A DNA stretch of 64,000 bases, from NCBI RefSeq assembly GCF_000238395.3, contig NZ_CP011026.1, positions 1 through 64,000 on the forward strand, in the 5' to 3' direction. Shown here in pieces: positions 63,260-64,000 of this stretch. Positions within the stretch are counted from its first letter, which is position 1. Every line of letters starts with the position of its first letter. A model generated the notes under the pieces. That model made no database searches and was not told where the DNA came from. It saw nothing but the letters and a program-made list of their open reading frames with translations. The stretch comes from Pseudoalteromonas arctica A 37-1-2 (GTDB lineage Bacteria > Pseudomonadota > Gammaproteobacteria > Enterobacterales > Alteromonadaceae). A program made the position numbers and the translations under genes.

Positions 63260-63616
63260 ATGAGTGATCACGAAAAACTAAATTACGTTGAGTTTCCTGC
63301 ATGTGACTTACCTGCTACTAAAGCTTTTTTTAGTCATGTATTTAATTGGCAGTTTACTGACTACGGCCCAGAATACACGGCGTTTAGCGGCCAAGGGCTT
63401 GATGGTGGCTTTTATAACGCACCGCTTAAATCGCTTACTCAAAACGGGGCTGCGCTCTTAGTTTTTTATAGTAATGATATTCACGATACCTACAAAAAAA
63501 TAGAACTGCATGGCGGCACAATATTAAAGCCTATTTTTGAATTTCCGGGTGGTTGTCGGTTTCATTTTGCAGAGCCAAGCGGGAACGAGTTTGCTGTATG
63601 GGCAGACAAGCATTAG
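63260..63616 (+). CDS. VOC family protein
   Basis: A 118-residue glyoxalase-fold protein: LNYVEFPACDLPATKAFFSHVFNWQFTDYGPEYTAF in the first half and FEFPGGCRFHFAEPSGNEFAVWADKH at the end, with the metal-site-like Glu and His near the C terminus. Similar short VOC proteins are of unknown substrate, related to extradiol-dioxygenase-like folds. Ribosome-binding site GAGTG. Monocistronic. Confidence 0.87.
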   Translation: MSDHEKLNYVEFPACDLPATKAFFSHVFNWQFTDYGPEYTAFSGQGLDGGFYNAPLKSLTQNGAALLVFYSNDIHDTYKKIELHGGTILKPIFEFPGGCRFHFAEPSGNEFAVWADKH

Positions 63617-63648
63617 GTTTTATAAGGGCTGTAGCTCGATTTAGCTTA

Positions 63649-63667
63649 AAGATCACGATTTTACTAA
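63649..63667 (-). repeat. GATC-class motif, - strand
   Basis: On the - strand it reads TTAGTAAAATCGTGATCTT, one base from the copy at 2566. Confidence 0.72.
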
Positions 63668-63690
63668 CTAACGCTCGTTTTAATTAAAAT

Positions 63691-63708
63691 AAACCGATTT
63701 TTTACCAA
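63691..63708 (-). repeat. CGGTTT-class motif, - strand
   Basis: On the - strand it reads TTGGTAAAAAATCGGTTT, identical over 18 bp to the copy at 38710-38727. Confidence 0.72.
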
Positions 63709-63766
63709 CTCATTTATCCTAAATGGCCATTTAGGATAAATGTTAAGCATTTAAGGCCAAATAAAC

Positions 63767-64000
63767 ATGAATAGTCACCAATTAATGGATCAAGTTAGTA
63801 AATGCGTGATCTGTGAACCTGATTTACCTTTGGGTGCTCGCCCAGTAATACAATTTAGCCCAAACGCACGTATTTTAATTGCGGGCCAAGCACCTAGTAT
63901 AAAAGTTCACGAAACCGGAGTGCCATTTAACGATGCAAGCGGCAACCGGCTACGAGAATGGCTTGGGCTAACACGTGATGAGTTTTATAACGCCAATAAT
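63767..64000 (+). CDS. Uracil-DNA glycosylase family protein (partial, runs off the window)
   Basis: The first 78 residues of an open frame that reaches the window end. MNSHQLMDQVSKCVICEPDLPLGARPVI is followed by RILIAGQAPS and HETGVPFNDASGNRLREWLGL, which match the N-terminal region of the uracil-DNA glycosylase superfamily (GQAPxxxxHxxGxPFxDxSGxxLRxWL). CVIC may be half of an iron-sulfur site. A dispersed motif (63795-63813) overlaps the DNA for VSKCVIC. Length and function of the rest cannot be seen. Confidence 0.8.
   Translation, partial: MNSHQLMDQVSKCVICEPDLPLGARPVIQFSPNARILIAGQAPSIKVHETGVPFNDASGNRLREWLGLTRDEFYNANN
63795..63813 (+). repeat. GATC-class motif inside the UDG-family gene
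   Basis: TTAGTAAATGCGTGATCTG, 17 of 19 identical to the copy at 2566; it overlaps codons for a conserved-looking Cys pair. Confidence 0.65.

Noticed and set aside
1..64000. tRNA, rRNA or CRISPR arrays.
   Set aside because: No cloverleaf, rRNA or regularly spaced repeat array was found on either strand by reading.

Overview
The window reads as marine gammaproteobacterial DNA of the order Alteromonadales, most likely Pseudoalteromonas, and probably lies near the start of its second chromosome (chromid). The base for this is AT-rich, tightly packed DNA; a plasmid-type parA-parB pair at the left end instead of the gidAB-linked chromosomal pair; and gene types typical of that genus (long isocitrate lyase, secreted S8/S9/M1 peptidases, heme uptake, the YeeN-like YebC paralogue). 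The genus is inferred from protein style and was not checked by a search.

Layout. 0-2.7 kb: parAB partition operon followed by a cluster of short repeats. 2.8-8.7 kb: SNF2/SWIM helicase, a five-copy tandem array of small-RNA units, rmuC and a small DUF3185 protein. 8.7-18.4 kb: a MITE-like repeat, a MerR regulator divergent from an Old Yellow Enzyme, a Tat-exported aldo/keto reductase, a PACE efflux pump, three LysR regulators, a LigB-type dioxygenase, a haloacid dehalogenase and a VOC protein. 18.5-19.8 kb: a TIR-like nucleotide-binding protein with a small membrane protein. 20-26.7 kb: Fur-controlled heme acquisition (chaN, hugZ, hmuTUV, TonB receptor). 27-38.6 kb: a LysR remnant, diguanylate cyclase, large S8 protease, GH3 enzyme, pxpA, S9 peptidase. 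38.6-39.3 kb: a second repeat cluster interrupted by a MITE. 39.3-43.4 kb: the glyoxylate shunt (aceA divergent from glcB). 43.5-54.8 kb: YebC paralogue, HAD, DUF6702 plus M1 peptidase, sbcDC, methyltransferase. 55-58.9 kb: a Septu-type ptuAB pair beside an IS1111-group insertion sequence. 58.9-64 kb: DUF188 protein, lipocalin, a single sRNA, an iron-linked DUF3649-PepSY-DUF3325 operon, a VOC protein and the start of a uracil-DNA-glycosylase-like gene.

Three non-coding layers stand out. (1) Five tandem ~105-150 nt sRNA units, each with a sigma-E-like promoter, a 5' hairpin with compensatory changes, a C-rich single-stranded stretch and its own terminator. (2) About 20 dispersed copies of a TTAGTAAAA-led motif in two classes (GATC-containing and CGGTTT-containing), clustered after parB, at 38.7-39.3 kb and at 60.7-63.8 kb, some inside genes. 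(3) Ten copies of a palindrome, TGTAAA-CCCCC-TTTACA, spread at 2-10 kb intervals on both strands and sometimes inside genes; it is a candidate centromere (parS-like) site. Layers 2 and 3 together look like the replication and segregation wiring of the replicon; that function is inference.
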